Of a stretch of 64,000 bases of DNA, positions 36,933 to 49,073 are shown in pieces. The stretch is from Terfezia claveryi (taxonomy: Eukaryota > Ascomycota > Pezizomycetes > Pezizales > Pezizaceae). Numbering within the stretch: the first letter of the stretch is position 1; each line of letters begins with the position of its first letter. Below the pieces are notes generated by a model. That model worked only from the letters and a program-made list of their open reading frames with translations. It did not search any database and was not told the DNA's origin. The stretch is from NCBI GenBank assembly GCA_015179025.1, contig WHUX01000008.1, forward strand, positions 558,001 through 622,000, read 5' to 3'. The position numbers and the translations under genes are program-made.

Positions 36933-37277
36933 GAACATCATCCACCGTTGAGACTGAGAACACAACCACTGACAACACAACCAAGGCCAAGCCTCTCTGG
37001 AAATCTTAGAGTCAAAGGGACAGGATGGAACTTGAAAATATTACATATACGATGTCAAGGAAGGAAGAGTGGGGATTTAGGGGACATTTGCTTTAGGTTC
37101 ATTTCTATTTTTGTGTGTCAAGTTGAAGTTGAGGGTAACTTGGGAAGAAGTGAGGAAAGGGGTGGGTGGGGGGGATGGTATATCAGTTAGGTTTTCCTTT
37201 TGTTTTTCTTACACTCGTTGAGTTTTTCTTGTTCTCTTTGTTTCATTTTCCATCCATTCATAACGTTTACGTTTTAT

Positions 37278-37280
<3 letters not shown>

Positions 37281-37312
<32 letters not shown>
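37281..37312 (+). repeat. Poly-T run of 32
   Basis: Uninterrupted T32; no retroelement body was recognised next to it. Confidence 0.9.
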
Positions 37313-37314
<2 letters not shown>

Positions 37315-37845
37315 GTTAAGTTTCCTCTCTGCACGTTACTGCTTGCTCAACACCAACGTATTACATTCATTCCTGTGATATGTTTCTGTTGGAACAAGGG
37401 TAATAGGGCAACACAGGGGCATGGTTGTGGTGCTCACGTGAGATTTGGGCGCTTAAGGTTTTCTCTGTTTAGGTATCTATGGTCATCAGCGGGGTATTTA
37501 AGACGGACGGATTTCCTTACTTTCATGTATCAATCAAGCAAGCGGCTTCTCTCATATAGTATACGAACATACTACATTATCCTCGCGAACGAGTGAATGG
37601 CGTAGAACGATTTCTACAGTTTCTTAGAAGGTTGTTATCTATCCCCTACAAAAAAACGGAACAGAACTTTTCCTTGAGTAGGGCCTCCACAAACAGGTCT
37701 GATGCTCAGTCCCGCTGCTATCCAAAGCTACTGTCTTATCCCTAGCGACTCCGCATCTGCCTCCTCGTTGCTGCAGCCGCCACCTCTTCTGCCCTGCTTC
37801 CATCCGAGTATTCCTCCACCACCCTTGGTCGAACTCCTGGACCTC

Positions 37846-39136
37846 TCAGTTTGGCTCGGTAATCAATTTCAACTGCACTTCCTTCCGATGGCTTCCCATA
37901 GTATTCGATCCACCGCTGGTCTCAGCACTGGCAGGTGGCTGGCGTATATGGAGGCTGCCCACCAAATCCTCTTCCTTCCCATCACCCCCTCCAGTTCCAA
38001 GATACTGACCGATCACCATTGTATGGTAGCCTGCTGGTGCGCCTGCCTGTTCAAACACTGCCCTCGCCTTTGTGGCTCGATACACCTGATGCCAGGATTT
38101 GCTTGTCCACCCCCTAGTGTCGCCCTCGTTTCCCGCTTCGCCAGTCCTTGCACCGATCCCAGGATAGCCCTGCCGCTGCCGCCGACTCGCACAGGGCCCG
38201 GCCCATAGCAAACTGATCCTATTCTCACCGAGTTTACGTCCTCTATATAGGATAAAGCGCAAAGAGCGGATTTCCCTTCATAGACCGTAGGGACTTATGT
38301 CCCTTGTACATGGCTTCCAGCCTAGCTTCTGCTTCCTTTACCACCTGCGATATATATCCTCTTTAAGAGCACCGGACTGACTGGCGACCTGTGGAGTTCC
38401 TTGCATTTTCGTTGTGCGGCCGATCACTTTGGCATCCCGGTTTGATGTCAAAGGATCTTAGTTGAATGAAGACCTCGATCCAATGGCGAATCTGTGGATA
38501 GAGTTCCAGGATATCCCTCATCTTCTCCCCCCGGAGGTTGTTGAAAGCGCTACGAACGTCTCTGCCGTGAATTTCCCCGGTTAGTACCTGAGATAATATT
38601 GGAAGGGGCTGTATTGGGTATTGGGTACAGAGTATCCTCACCACTATGCTCCACAGTAAGTCTAAGAGATCCTCCATCCGCTGAATGCTGGGTGAGGCAT
38701 TAACTCGAAATCCTGGAATGTCTCCTACTCATCCATTAAGACAAGCTGGAGATATATTCTATGCCTGGCGGATTTCGCTAAAGGTTGGCTCTGCCGGTAA
38801 AATCAGTTCCCCACGGGCTCAGTATTTACCTTTACTTAGCAAAATCGGCGGCGCTGGGGCGGATTAAAGTTCCTGGAATGCCATTACCGGGAATCTGTAT
38901 TCATGTCAAATTAGCACTGAGGGAGGAGTACGCAGAATGGACCAGCATCGCCTTCGGGGTAGATGGAGGTCAACCAGACCTACGGCTGCCCCCCCCCCCC
39001 AATACGGCCTCCAAAACCAAGATTGGAGCCCATGTATGTGGTCAAGTTGGGCATGGACCAGAATCAATGAGAGCTCGATGTTCGTACTATGGACAATGTT
39101 GTATGAAAATCCACTCAGCCAAGAAGCCTCGCACAC
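37846..39136 (-). pseudogene. Relic of a LINE (Tad-like) retrotransposon
   Basis: The clearest piece is 38363-38677: DVRSAFNNLRGEKMRDILEL followed by PQIRHWIEVFIQ, the first aspartate motif region of non-LTR reverse transcriptases (family form DVKGAFD..). The second catalytic motif is not seen. Flanking open stretches on the same strand (37846-38262; 38906-39136) may be further LINE pieces, but I cannot assign them. Many stops separate the blocks, so the copy is dead. Confidence 0.5.
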
Positions 39137-41868
39137 TGAGAAGGAGTAAAATGAGATGTGAATAGAAGAGAAGTGGAATCATCTAAAAGCTATCCGAGAT
39201 CACCGAGTTTGCTGCAAGTGACGAAGTCAAACAATGCTCCAGCAAAGGCGAACAAAATGCAAATAAAGAACTTGCACAACTCCCCTTCCCTTTAACACTT
39301 TGAAACCTATTGTCTCTACCCACTCCCTTTCGAGCTTTTGTAGTTTGTGGGCCATGCTCTTCTAGTAGACCCCTTGCTCTTCCACCTCCGATCCATCTGA
39401 TTTTACCTGCGTCGATCTCTCGGCACATTCATATTCTCCTATGAATACCCCACTCTTCATTCACATCCTTAATCCCTGTTATTCTCTTCTGCCACCACGA
39501 CACCCCATCTCCACTTTGCCCTGAAAGTTTTTCTTGATATTTCACGCAGAGTTGGATGGTTGCCTTTCAGGCCCCTACCTTCCTTTTCTAGTAACCCTGC
39601 CGACTACCTTTCTGGGTAATTGAACTAGTCCCACTTTGGTAGTCTCGTACCCATATTTCGTTACATTGCACAGCCTCCAAGTGTTCTCGGTGAGCTCAGC
39701 TTGTATCACAGATCAAGGGTGTGCAAGCAGACTCGTTGATAAACCTCAACAACTATATATCGTACGCTTATTTGCCTTTCCTTGACTACCAATTCCTCTG
39801 CCGAAAAAGAAGCATATATTCCGCACCGCCGACACCTCAAAAAGTATATATTCTTATGGCTATGGGATATGTCTATAGGGGAGTTTCATAAGCAAGTAAA
39901 AAGCGTGACTGTAAGATAACGCAACTTACCGTCCCCATAGTCTTTCATCGTCAGGTAAGTCACTCCAGATAAGCTACCTGTATATGCAGCTGGGTCTACT
40001 AGACTTGTTTGTGTGTGTAACCTCCATCAACTGACCCAAGGTGTAGTAAACTACTCTCGCTCGGCCCGCTGTAATGCCGACTGGTTAACAAGCATCAGCA
40101 TTATTCCACCTAAATGTACGTGGCACCTGAAAGTACGTGGGAATTGACAGGAGATAACAGATCAATATCAGTTAGCTAGCGAATATACGCAAACTCCAGA
40201 GTTCCGAGGAGGAATAGGAGATATTTTGGTGGCAATGAAGTGACTATAAATAATAATTACTAGTAGGCTGGATGCAGAATATTGTATTGTACCAGCTGCT
40301 GTATATCCCACACGATACATATGTATTCCATAGAAAGTGTAGATTAGGTATAACAAACACCTTATGCAGCTTGAGCGGCAAGCACACAATTGCTAGTCTA
40401 GCCCAAAATTCCCTGACATGCTGACATGCCCGGGAATTGGCGATTTCTGAGGACACAAACATAAGAAATCTTCGTACACCTTTGTAGCCTAGAACGCATA
40501 TGTTCTGGGCCGCTCGCGGGCGGCATACCCTCTGTGCCGGTCGTGGGCAATTAATATAATTCCTCAATTGGTAAATGTGAATCGAACAAAACATTCTGCT
40601 ACACTCAAAAAACACCCTATGAAGTCATTTTTGACCACCCCATCCACATCACATACCCTTCCTGTTGATTAGTGGGAGACGGCAGACATTGAACAAGGGC
40701 AGAATTTCGGAAAAAATTACTCAATCCCTTCAAAAGATGAAGTACATGCTTGTGTAGTTAACAACTCATCACCTTCATCTCTAATGATGAATGGAATGGA
40801 GAGGAGGATACTGAGTTTTTTGCTACTGTAGAAATCTGCAATGTTTCCTATGAAATAGGTATTTGAGAATTAATTTCTTTATCTATGGGGGTTCTTATCC
40901 ATGGGGGTTTTTATAGATGGGGCCTTATGGTTTAGGCTATATAGATCATCTTGTGCTGAATACCGATGTGCTATGTGGAATCCAATGAAGTTTGGAGCAA
41001 TAATAATTATAATATTTTTTGTCTACATACGATTTCTTTTTACCCTAGAAAAATCCCAGCTGTTTCTTATTTATAGGATCCAGGTAAGGTGCAAAACGGT
41101 ACTTTCTTAACCGCAGGTACTTAGTTATACGCAGATTGCTAAGGTACTTCAATTCCCCGATTTTAAACCCAAACGAAGCAGGTTCTACCTAGAATTGTAG
41201 ATGCTGTTTGACAAAGTTATGGGAGATCAAATGGCACGATGCTACAACAAACATCATATTTTGCAGTTGTAATATGGCCAAACCTGATAATAAAGGACTA
41301 TATGCAAAGCTATTACAAAATCACAGCCTGAATCCTATCAATTGTATTAAGTATGTATATCTGATAACTTTTACCTAACTAAAGACTTCTAACCAGCTAC
41401 TGACCTTACGAGCTTAGAGAATGATATTTAAGATACTCTAAGGGCTCGGTAAACCACAGTTCACCAGGCATCTATAAGTACTGGTGTTTTCGTTTCAGGT
41501 GTCTGCAGAAACTTCTACTCTAATTGTTGTTGCCGATACTTTAAAAATAATCTGAAATTCTTAATTCATTGACATACAAAAGTATTAACAGATCATGACT
41601 GTATTAAGATCTGAACCAAATTGGAATATTAGAGGGGGGTCTAATCCACTGGGGAATACATAAATCTATTGCAGTCGCTGGGATAGCTCTAGTTAGGTAT
41701 ACCGTTATTGATTCTTTTTTTTTTTTTTTGGATAAATCAGTACTCGTAAACCTTTATCAATACAGTGCATTATATGGCAAATTGAGTAATTATTTAAATT
41801 GCCTGTGGGTATGCTGCCTGCAAGCGGCCCAGAACACATACACAATCAAGGAAATTAAGTGTTATGAT
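39137..41868. other. AT-rich stretch without recognisable genes
   Basis: About 2.7 kb. ORFs are short and carry no motifs on either strand. Probably old transposon debris. Confidence 0.45.
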
Positions 41869-41975
41869 ATCTACGACCATAGACTGAAAAAAACGAGGCA
41901 TCCCGTCCGCTGTGCCATATCTAAGCTTCAGATCGCCAGGATAGTACAGTGCTGCGGTGGGTGACCATGCGGGAA
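41869..41975 (+). pseudogene. 5S rRNA, 3'-truncated copy
   Basis: Starts ATCTACGACCATAGACTGAA, continues with CATCCCGTCCGCTGTGCCAT and GGTGGGTGACCATGCGGGAA, the conserved 5S core including internal promoter boxes. It carries a few extra bases around 41953. The 3' strand of helix I (GGTGTTGTAGAT in the intact copy at 61162) is missing. Confidence 0.8.
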
Positions 41976-42639
41976 AGTCTCCCACCACAGCATGCAATAG
42001 GTATTCAGCATTTTGACTTGTTTCGGTAGTGCCTTTTTGGGAAATCTAGGTAGTCCTTATTTGACCCATACCTTTTCTGGTATCCCCAAGTTTACCTTTT
42101 TAGTAATTAAGCTAGTCCTATATTGGTAGTCTCAGCACTAACACTAATTTTAGTCTGATTAGCCATTTTTAGATTGGGACTCCATCAATCCACGACGAGG
42201 CGCCAACACGTAGCTGCAGCGAGCCCTTGATACGAAGTGCCTAAGGGCTGCAGACAATGATGGACCGCCAAATTCCGGAGTAGCCCCATGTTTGAGGTCT
42301 GACTTGGATCCCAAAATGCCAGCCCTGCCAGGTAGTCAAACGTACATGTGTACGGTCATTTACCTCCTCACTGAACAGAAATTCATAGCAGTTCCCACAT
42401 CGCCAACATGTCTGCAGTGCCTACATTAACCCAGAACCCTGCCTTAGGGAGCATGACTAATAACCGCTTCAATCAAGCTCACCCTGATTACATTGGCTGC
42501 TAATGTGTACTTCACAATCTATTCGAGCTGGTCTATAGAACACCATATGGGGGCTGAGATGTGAGACGCAAGCTTGACCGTAAAGGCCAGTGATATTGAG
42601 TGATACTTCCAGGCGTTACCCTGAATGGGCCCTTGTAAT
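41976..42639. other. Intergenic, nothing recognised
   Basis: Short unassigned stretch between the truncated 5S and the LINE relic. Confidence 0.35.
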
Positions 42640-43640
42640 CGAAAAGATATGTGTTCAGCTTCGGAAACTCCGCCGCGGCAACCGGTCTCGAGACATAAGT
42701 GCCACCAAGACTACATAAAATTTTCTATGCCCAAAGAACAACCCACTAGTTCTACCTCGATCCTGATTTTCTCCAATGGAGGTCAGAGTCTTGTCTATGA
42801 TTACCGCGATCCCCTTGACTTACAAACCTTTCCCCTTTCTTCCACAATACCATGCTTTGGTATATCGAACTTCCCAGGTGCAGCCGATTCCTCTCCATCA
42901 CCCTGCTGGGTATCTCATTCATATTTCCAACCTTTACTCCATATCCAGGTTTTTTGCGGCTTCCGGGGCCCACTTGCATACGCCTCTGAGAATCATCTAC
43001 GTATGAAGGCAGCTAAACCCTACTTCCCTCCGAATTTCCTCTCTCCATCTCCTCGAAAATTGGGGTCATCCAGGTCACTGGAGATACCGGTGAGCCTTGG
43101 GGAGCTCCCGTATTTGTTCTGCCTTCTTTCAACTTTCCGTCCCAAACGATCTCAAACACCCTTGGGTTAAGGAAATTTTGGATATAAGGAATCCATTTCG
43201 TCCCAACCTCCGATTTCACCACTTGCTTCACCACCTCCTCTTCTATCACAATTTGAAAATCGCCCTTCACGTCTAAAAATGATGCAACTTTCGCGCTTTT
43301 GTGACCACTCTGGGGCCACCTCAATCGCCGACCCCCCTCCCGCCGAAACAAATTGGTGTCTGTTGAAAGGTCCAGCCAGCTGCAGCCTGTTCGCGAGTCT
43401 AGCCATCCTGCCTTTTGGGCCCCAACCAAGTTTTTCACTTACTCTTCCACCTTATTCTTTTCCGTCTATAGCTTCCTTCCCTTGACGTCTTCTAGCCCTT
43501 TCACCGTTCCCTTCAGCCTCCATGGATCTTTTGTCAAGTTGATGATTTCATATGCTTCGTCTTCACACAGAATTGCTGCCAGCAGGCCAGTTTCGTTTCC
43601 CGTACATCCCCCCCCACCTTCGAAACCTCAGCTCCATCAT
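42640..43640 (-). pseudogene. Reverse transcriptase of a Tad-like LINE, decayed
   Basis: In order on the minus strand: ILCEDEAYEIINLTKDPW (about 43580-43525), KSAKVASFLDVKGDFQIV (first Asp motif, about 43310-43260), WIPYIQNFLNPRVFEIVWDG, EGRTNTGAPQGSPVSPV (about 43125-43075) and SYVDD, the catalytic YxDD box (42992-43003). Spacing and order match non-LTR reverse transcriptases of the fungal Tad clade. Frame changes and stops interrupt it. Continuation to about 44500 on the same strand is possible but not recognised. Confidence 0.75.
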
Positions 43641-45133
43641 ATGGTTATCGAGGGCTTGCCTCTGCGGGTCTTGCCTTTTTTCTCTGTTCCGGCATTTCCT
43701 CATCCCACCATCTTTGACTCATCGGTACCACACTCTCAATTCATTTCCAAACTCTTAATCCTATTCATTGTTTTATGTGGTCAACACTGGAAAGCTGATC
43801 ATACCACCTCTCTTGGGCTTCGGCATCCATGTCCTCGACTTTCTGCATCTCTATATCCAGCATATCCCGGCCAAGCGCTGTCCATATCTCGCCCTCTGGT
43901 GGGGTTCCCGATTCAAGTTGGACCTGTATTTGCTAATGGTCTGATCCAAGTATATTCTTCCCCGTGTCTGACTATAGTCTTAGACCAAGTCGATCTGACT
44001 CAGCTCCAGTACTCCTTTCTCACATCAGCCCTTCCAGATCTACCAGCTCCTTCCCTCCTTCCCCTATTCATACCATGAACGCCTTCAGAGACTTCCCTCC
44101 TGTGCTAGCCCTCTGATTCGGTTCCAATTCGGGTTGGTGGGCATTCCAATTTCCTATCACGCTGGCTTGTTGATCGCTTATTAATGTCTTGATTTTCTTC
44201 TAAAACCCCTGTCACTCGTCGTGGGTCCACCAGCAATACTTTGCATACACTAAATCTTCCCTTGTCCTAACACTATCTTTACCACCTCGGTCCCCAACTC
44301 ATGCTTCCCAAAATTTCCTATTGTATTATTAGTCGGGCGTGGCACCTTCCATGCCTTGTAGCTATACATAGCGATCTTGAGAAGCGTGAATAGAGTGAAT
44401 AGGGATGATAGACACCTTGAATCAAGGGCTCCAACTAAGTCTACGAAATTCGGGGGATCTTTTAGGACAATATTTTTGGGGGATATTTTCGGGGGAGCAG
44501 AATTCACGATTTATGTTTGACAATCGGGGACAGGTGGTGAAAATTCTAATTACATGTCGTAGAGTTCCCGAGTTGTGTGATCTCCTTGTCTGCCGATCCC
44601 CATCAAATCAAATGTTGGGGTGACCACCTTGATATTCGACTCTCCTATAGCGTGTAAAGGCTAATTCCCACACGAAGTAAATCGTCATCTGGAGCCTGAA
44701 TGCCGACCGGGTTTTGCGAAGAGGTTTCGAACATAACTCCTAGCTCTTTATAGACATTCTTCCATGTGGTTCTCTCGAGGCTGACCCTCCGTGGCTAGGG
44801 GATCCAGTTAATCACAACCAGCAAAGCAATTGCTGCAAGCAAACTGATGACCAAGTGGGTCTGGTGGAATTCTGATGCAGCATCTCCGAACCGTAGCTTG
44901 GCTAGTTGGAGACTTGTTGCTCATGTCATTGCCTCCACCTACTGACGGCCCCACTCATGTGGTAGATCGAGTATTTGCAACAGGGATAGATTTAGGCCTG
45001 GGCAGTTGACCTCACCACGATCCTCTATCTGATTGTTGCCTAAGAGAACTCAACATCCTTGGGTCCAGGAGTTCCTGGGAGAGCCATCAGCTAGCCTATA
45101 GAAACAACTAGACATAGGGCACTAACCTCATGA
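43641..45133. other. Probable remainder of the LINE relic, unassigned
   Basis: Short open stretches on the minus strand (for example 44250-44507) could be upstream LINE sequence. No endonuclease motif could be confirmed. Confidence 0.35.
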
Positions 45134-45649
45134 TCACCCACTGCCCGAGGGCCAGATTGACAATGTGGCCCCACCCCTCCACATTTTGCAAGGGTCCCTA
45201 AAGCTCCCCTCGCCCTTTTTATTTTTTATTTTATTTTTTTTAAAAATCTTTACAGGCTTAGACCTACCCCCCGGGTCGAGCATGCAATATGTGATTAATG
45301 ACATAGCAAACATAATCAGGACAGCTCCCAGCACAATCGCTACCACCGCTACGGCTGCCCAGTCGCTCCTATTTCCTGTTAGCAGCTTTACCCAAGGCCT
45401 GAATACCTTGTAAATGAACAGTGAAACACTCACATTGATGATATAGATATAAAGTAAATGGTAAAATATAATGAATGTAATAGATAATAATCCCAAAAAG
45501 AAAAAAGGAAAAGAAGAAGAAGGAGGAGAAGCAGAAGAAGATACAACTGGATAGTCGGCAGAATATTCTGGTGGTGACTGTCTTCCCAATTTAATATCTC
45601 CATGATCACTGCGAGATTGAACTGTCGGAATAGGTGGTCTAGACATCAT
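45134..45649 (-). CDS. Hypothetical membrane protein
   Basis: ATG at 45649, 171 aa as one open frame. Ser/Pro-rich N-terminus, then a strongly hydrophobic block (FPFFFLGLLSITFIIFYHLL) and a second one (AAVAVVAIVLGAVLIMFAMS), so at least two membrane spans. The tail after LDPGG is Lys/Asn-rich and may be intronic: a donor GTAGGT near 45270 and an acceptor TTTAG near 45208 would change the C-terminus to a Cys-containing sequence. No family recognised. It stands alone in repeat-rich DNA. Confidence 0.4.
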   Translation of the reverse strand: MMSRPPIPTVQSRSDHGDIKLGRQSPPEYSADYPVVSSSASPPSSSFPFFFLGLLSITFIIFYHLLYIYIINVSVSLFIYKVFRPWVKLLTGNRSDWAAVAVVAIVLGAVLIMFAMSLITYCMLDPGGRSKPVKIFKKNKIKNKKGEGSFRDPCKMWRGGATLSIWPSGSG

Positions 45650-46043
45650 TCAGTCTTGTATAATTAATTATATAGTTGATCCAGTAGTTCGGTCCTCGCA
45701 ATCGAGAGTTCGTTGTGTAGTTAGTTCTATTGGACACGGAGCGGGCTCGGTCTGGCGGACTCACTTCTTACACTGCTGCTAGTAAGTACATACGTAATCT
45801 TTACCAGTTAAACCATGTCAGGTAGGATTCGCTACTGTAGATAGAATAGAGTTTGGGAATTCTGAGTATCAAGTCGAAACTCTGAAATGATAACCTTCAC
45901 AATAACACATATTCTATCCCAAGCTTGCCATCACAACAATTGGTATTCTCACATGACAGCCCCTACATAATCTCTCTTCAGGCGACTTCAGCATCCTCAT
46001 CCTAGAGTATATAGCGAGGGGTAGTGCAACCAGACTAATACCG

Positions 46044-46093
46044 TATAAGCTCTGGTGCTCACTTTAGGAGAAATCTTCACAGTAGGAGCGTCT
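46044..46093 (+). repeat. Dispersed repeat, copy 1
   Basis: TATAAGCTCTGGTGCT ... GAGAAATCTTCACAGTAGGA plus GCGTCT. The same blocks recur at 63543-63612 with a longer spacer. A CAACCAGACTA motif lies just upstream (46027-46037). Confidence 0.75.
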
Positions 46094-46336
46094 AAATATA
46101 TGAATTCATGCATTCTTGGCGTCTAAATATGTATGAATTCATACATTCGCGGCCTCTAAATATGTATGAATTCTCGGCCTCAGTATATATGTATGAATTC
46201 ATGCCTTCGCAGCCTCTCTACGGTAAATGTGTATGAATTCATGCATATTTAGAGGCTGCGAATGCATGAATTCATACATATTTAGAGAGGCCGCGAATGC
46301 ATGAATTCATACATATATAGAGGCTGCGAATGTATG
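46091..46336. repeat. Palindromic minisatellite, arms in opposite orientation
   Basis: Repeated units of about 33 bp built from TCTAAATATGTATGAATTCA with TTCGCGGCC or TTCGCAGCC spacers. Left units read in one orientation and right units (GAATTCATACATATTTAGAG) in the other, meeting near 46225. Each unit has its own palindromic TATGAATTCATA core. Confidence 0.85.
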
Positions 46337-46454
46337 AATAGGACAGGAAGCATGGGACGCGGAAAAATACCACCACCTAAATGATAGGAAGCCACATGAC
46401 GCACATGAAGATGTCGCGCGTCCTGACGCAAAATTTTTTTTGCTGAATTTGCCG

Positions 46455-46550
46455 GTGGATTCCAGGCTCATTTGCTCGCTCAATTCTAGCCTCATTTGCT
46501 CGCTAAATTCTAAGCTCATTTGCACACGGATAAAGAGGCTCGTTTGTCTA
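46455..46550 (+). repeat. Short imperfect tandem repeat (CTCATTTGCTCGCT)
   Basis: Three to four copies of a unit of about 24 bp beginning with CTCATTTGCTCGCTAAATTC, the last ones degenerate. Confidence 0.6.
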
Positions 46551-46811
46551 GGCTTGTTTGCACAGTCATGTAGCGTAGATTTAGGCAGTGATTTTGGGGT
46601 GTGTTCGCAGGCTGATTGGGGCAGTGATATGATATGGTCAATTGTCTATTTAGCTAGTTTAGATTATATCGAGAATATTACAAATGTTTGGAAATACATA
46701 AAATGCGGGTACTAGAAAAAAACAAGCGCGATCGCGCCTATATCATTGTGCAATCGCATGTTACTTAAATTACAACTCCGCTCATAGAGAGATGAGATTA
46801 TGACGGCGTGC

Positions 46812-46940
46812 AAGAAGGAGACAAATAAGATCGATCTTTGAGGAAGCAAACAAATATGATGAATCTGTTTGGAAGTGAACAAATAAGATACATCTGTGAG
46901 AAAGCATAGAAATAAAATAGATCTATCAGGAAGCGGAATA
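46812..46940 (+). repeat. Imperfect tandem repeat, unit about 30 bp
   Basis: Four units related to AAGCAAACAAATAAGAT followed by AATCTGT and a G-rich end. Confidence 0.55.
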
Positions 46941-47011
46941 AAAAGGATTTGCTTCCAGACGCATGAAGTGAAGTGATTTCCGTCGGACGGAGTGGAATGC
47001 TATAGTTGGCA

Positions 47012-47473
47012 TCAGAATCGCGAGTTTTGCAATAGGGCGTCATGTGCTTCTGACGCACCTGACGCAAACAGATGTTCCTCCTCCCTGATGTTCCTCCTCC
47101 TCCGCTGCCCTGATATCATCGTCGGTATTAGTTTCCCAGCCAATATTATCATCTCCTTCTTCCTCAATATTTGTTGGCCCGTCGCTCGCCCAAATCTCCT
47201 CCTCCATCGTACTTCCATGGTCCTCCTCTTTCTTCCTCCTTGGAAAGAGTCAACACCCACAATCCTCAGATCTGCTGTGAGCTGCCTCGAGAATGCTGCT
47301 ACCTCCTCAGGGTCCACCTCATAGGCTCTATCTTGCTGCCGCCTCACCTTCTTCCCGCTCTGTTGACCCTTCTTCACTATCTCGGACCTTGTCACCTGCA
47401 GAATCATCTCTTGCACGCTTGTCGGGTATTGTCGCCATTGATCAAGCAGCCTCTTATAGACGTCTGCCGACAT
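47012..47473 (-). CDS. Hypothetical protein, Arg-rich C-terminal half
   Basis: ATG at 47473, about 153 aa. N-terminal MSADVYKRLLDQWRQYPTSV, EMILQVTRSEIVKKG and VDPEEVAAFSRQLTADLRIV look helical and folded. The second half is rich in Arg (RKRRTMEVRWRRRFGRATGQ). Not recognised. It may be a transposon-associated DNA-binding protein or an exon of a longer gene. No introns were identified. Confidence 0.35.
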   Translation of the reverse strand: MSADVYKRLLDQWRQYPTSVQEMILQVTRSEIVKKGQQSGKKVRRQQDRAYEVDPEEVAAFSRQLTADLRIVGVDSFQGGRKRRTMEVRWRRRFGRATGQQILRKKEMIILAGKLIPTMISGQRRRRNIREEEHLFASGASEAHDALLQNSRF

Positions 47474-47752
47474 TAGCAATCCTGGTCAGTCTAACCCTGC
47501 ACAATCACGTACCACTACAATTAACATAACTAAATTCAGCCACAATTCAGTAACAATTTTCCAAAAATATTCCTTATGCGCAGAGGTCTCCATAACGCAT
47601 ACCTCCCCCCAGAGAGGCCTCCCATCACTGGCAGTCTGTCGTACAGCATTTCGACACGGTGAAGATGTTATGTATTTTAAGGACCTATATTTATGTTATG
47701 TAGAACGTTATACGTTGAACCAGACGACAGAGAAGCAATCGCCTGGTCAGTG

Positions 47753-48630
47753 CGGAAGCGCTTCAAGCTCGACGACGGGGGTCCCTATTATAGTATCGCT
47801 GGATCAAGGGTATCAATATGCTACACTCAATATAATCAAGCGGATTTCAACATCGCAATACCGAATATAAATATAGAGAATAGGACAATGCATATGCAAA
47901 CACGAACGTATCGTTCAACACTATTACCACCACAGCACGCAAGATGTCGGAAGATATGATGCCAATCTCTACAGATGCTTTGCACTACCGTACTCTGTTG
48001 TTTGAGCTCAGTAAACCAGTTACTATTTCTGCTGAAAAGTTTGATGAGATATGACCGTATGTAGACTCAGTTTACACATCGCTTTCAGGGGAAATGCTTC
48101 AACGCAATGGTACAATGCAAGTCCGGAAATATGAGTGTCGGTTCGAAAATCAACAACATCGAGTACCGCCAAAGTCACGGAAGGCAAGATTATCAAAAGA
48201 CGGAATAGCAGTATTCGAGATAAGCATCTATGAGACTGGGTACTGTTTGGGTTGAAGAAGAAGGTGGCGAGCGGAACGCTAGAAGGATGAACAGTGTCAT
48301 TCGAGTACGTGCGTAGGTTGAGCAGTTGCAACAGCAGCTCTACGCAATACATGAGTCAATGGATCATCTTCAACTGGAGAATCAGTGCAAGAGCAACGAG
48401 TGGAGGAATGGGTAAATCATGTACAGGCAACATTAGGTAGTCTGACCAGTTTGCGTGCTGAGGATATTGCAAGTAGGAATCGGCCGTGGGAGTTGTAGAT
48501 AAATTGTTCGTGCATTCTCCTATTCTTTATATTTGTATTCGGTATAGCGATGTTGAAATTCGCTTGCTTGTTTTGAGTGTAGCATATTGACCCAGCGATA
48601 CTTCCTGTCGTCGAGCTTGAAGCGCTTCCG
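47753..48630. mobile_element. Element with long terminal inverted repeats (about 120-140 bp)
   Basis: The left arm 47753-47892 (CGGAAGCGCTTCAAGCTCGA .. ATATGCTACACTCAA .. TTTCAACATCGC) returns in reverse complement at 48512-48630 with substitutions and small indels. The interior of about 620 bp carries a broken ORF. No target duplication was identified. It may be a DNA transposon or an inverted duplication. Confidence 0.65.
47950..48480 (+). pseudogene. Broken unidentified ORF inside the inverted-repeat element
   Basis: Blocks such as DALHYRTLLFELSKPVTISA, YVDSVYTSLSGEMLQRNGTM and KSRKARLSKDGIAVFEISIY read like real protein but are divided by stops (for example TGA near 48049). Family not recognised; possibly cargo or the element's own gene. 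Confidence 0.4.
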
Positions 48631-48861
48631 TCAGTACTAATCTTGGTGGATTACCTGTTTGGGTATGTATAGATTAGACTAGTTTGTAGTCTCAATCAGT
48701 TTGGGACTTGATAAGCATTGACCATACTAGATTAGGATTAGTCCCAGAGCACTGCTCCGGTTTATGTCAGCACCTTGTATCTGTACTCCGTCCAGAAGTA
48801 TCTAAATTTACATATGTGCAAACCACGAGCTGTTTGCAAACTTTGCTCTTGTCCTCGCCCT

Positions 48862-48909
48862 CAACCAGACTATACTTGTGGGACGGCTTCTCTCACCATA
48901 GTCTGGTTG
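48862..48909. repeat. Perfect 12-bp inverted pair of the CAACCAGACTAT motif
   Basis: CAACCAGACTAT and ATAGTCTGGTTG flank 24 bases. It lies about 165 bp upstream of the five-exon gene. Confidence 0.8.
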
Positions 48910-49073
48910 CACCTCTCTTCCCTCTCGTCCCTGCCTGATTTTTTCAGCAACATAACTAAGCACTCTCTCAAATCGTAGGTTAAACCTACCATATTTGTGG
49001 ATAAGTATATGAGCCATGTGCATTTATATGTTTTAAACTCAAAGCCAACTGATTTCCTGTTTTTGATTAGGAA

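Larger units (their letters stand above)
36494..37845. other. Gene-free repeat-bearing stretch
   Basis: No gene supported. It holds a hexamer repeat and a T32 run, listed separately, and marks the transition from conserved genes to the repeat-rich part of the window. Confidence 0.45.

Noticed and set aside
42625..43170. 181-codon open frame on the plus strand
   Set aside because: It is the shadow of the LINE reverse transcriptase on the minus strand, which has real motifs.
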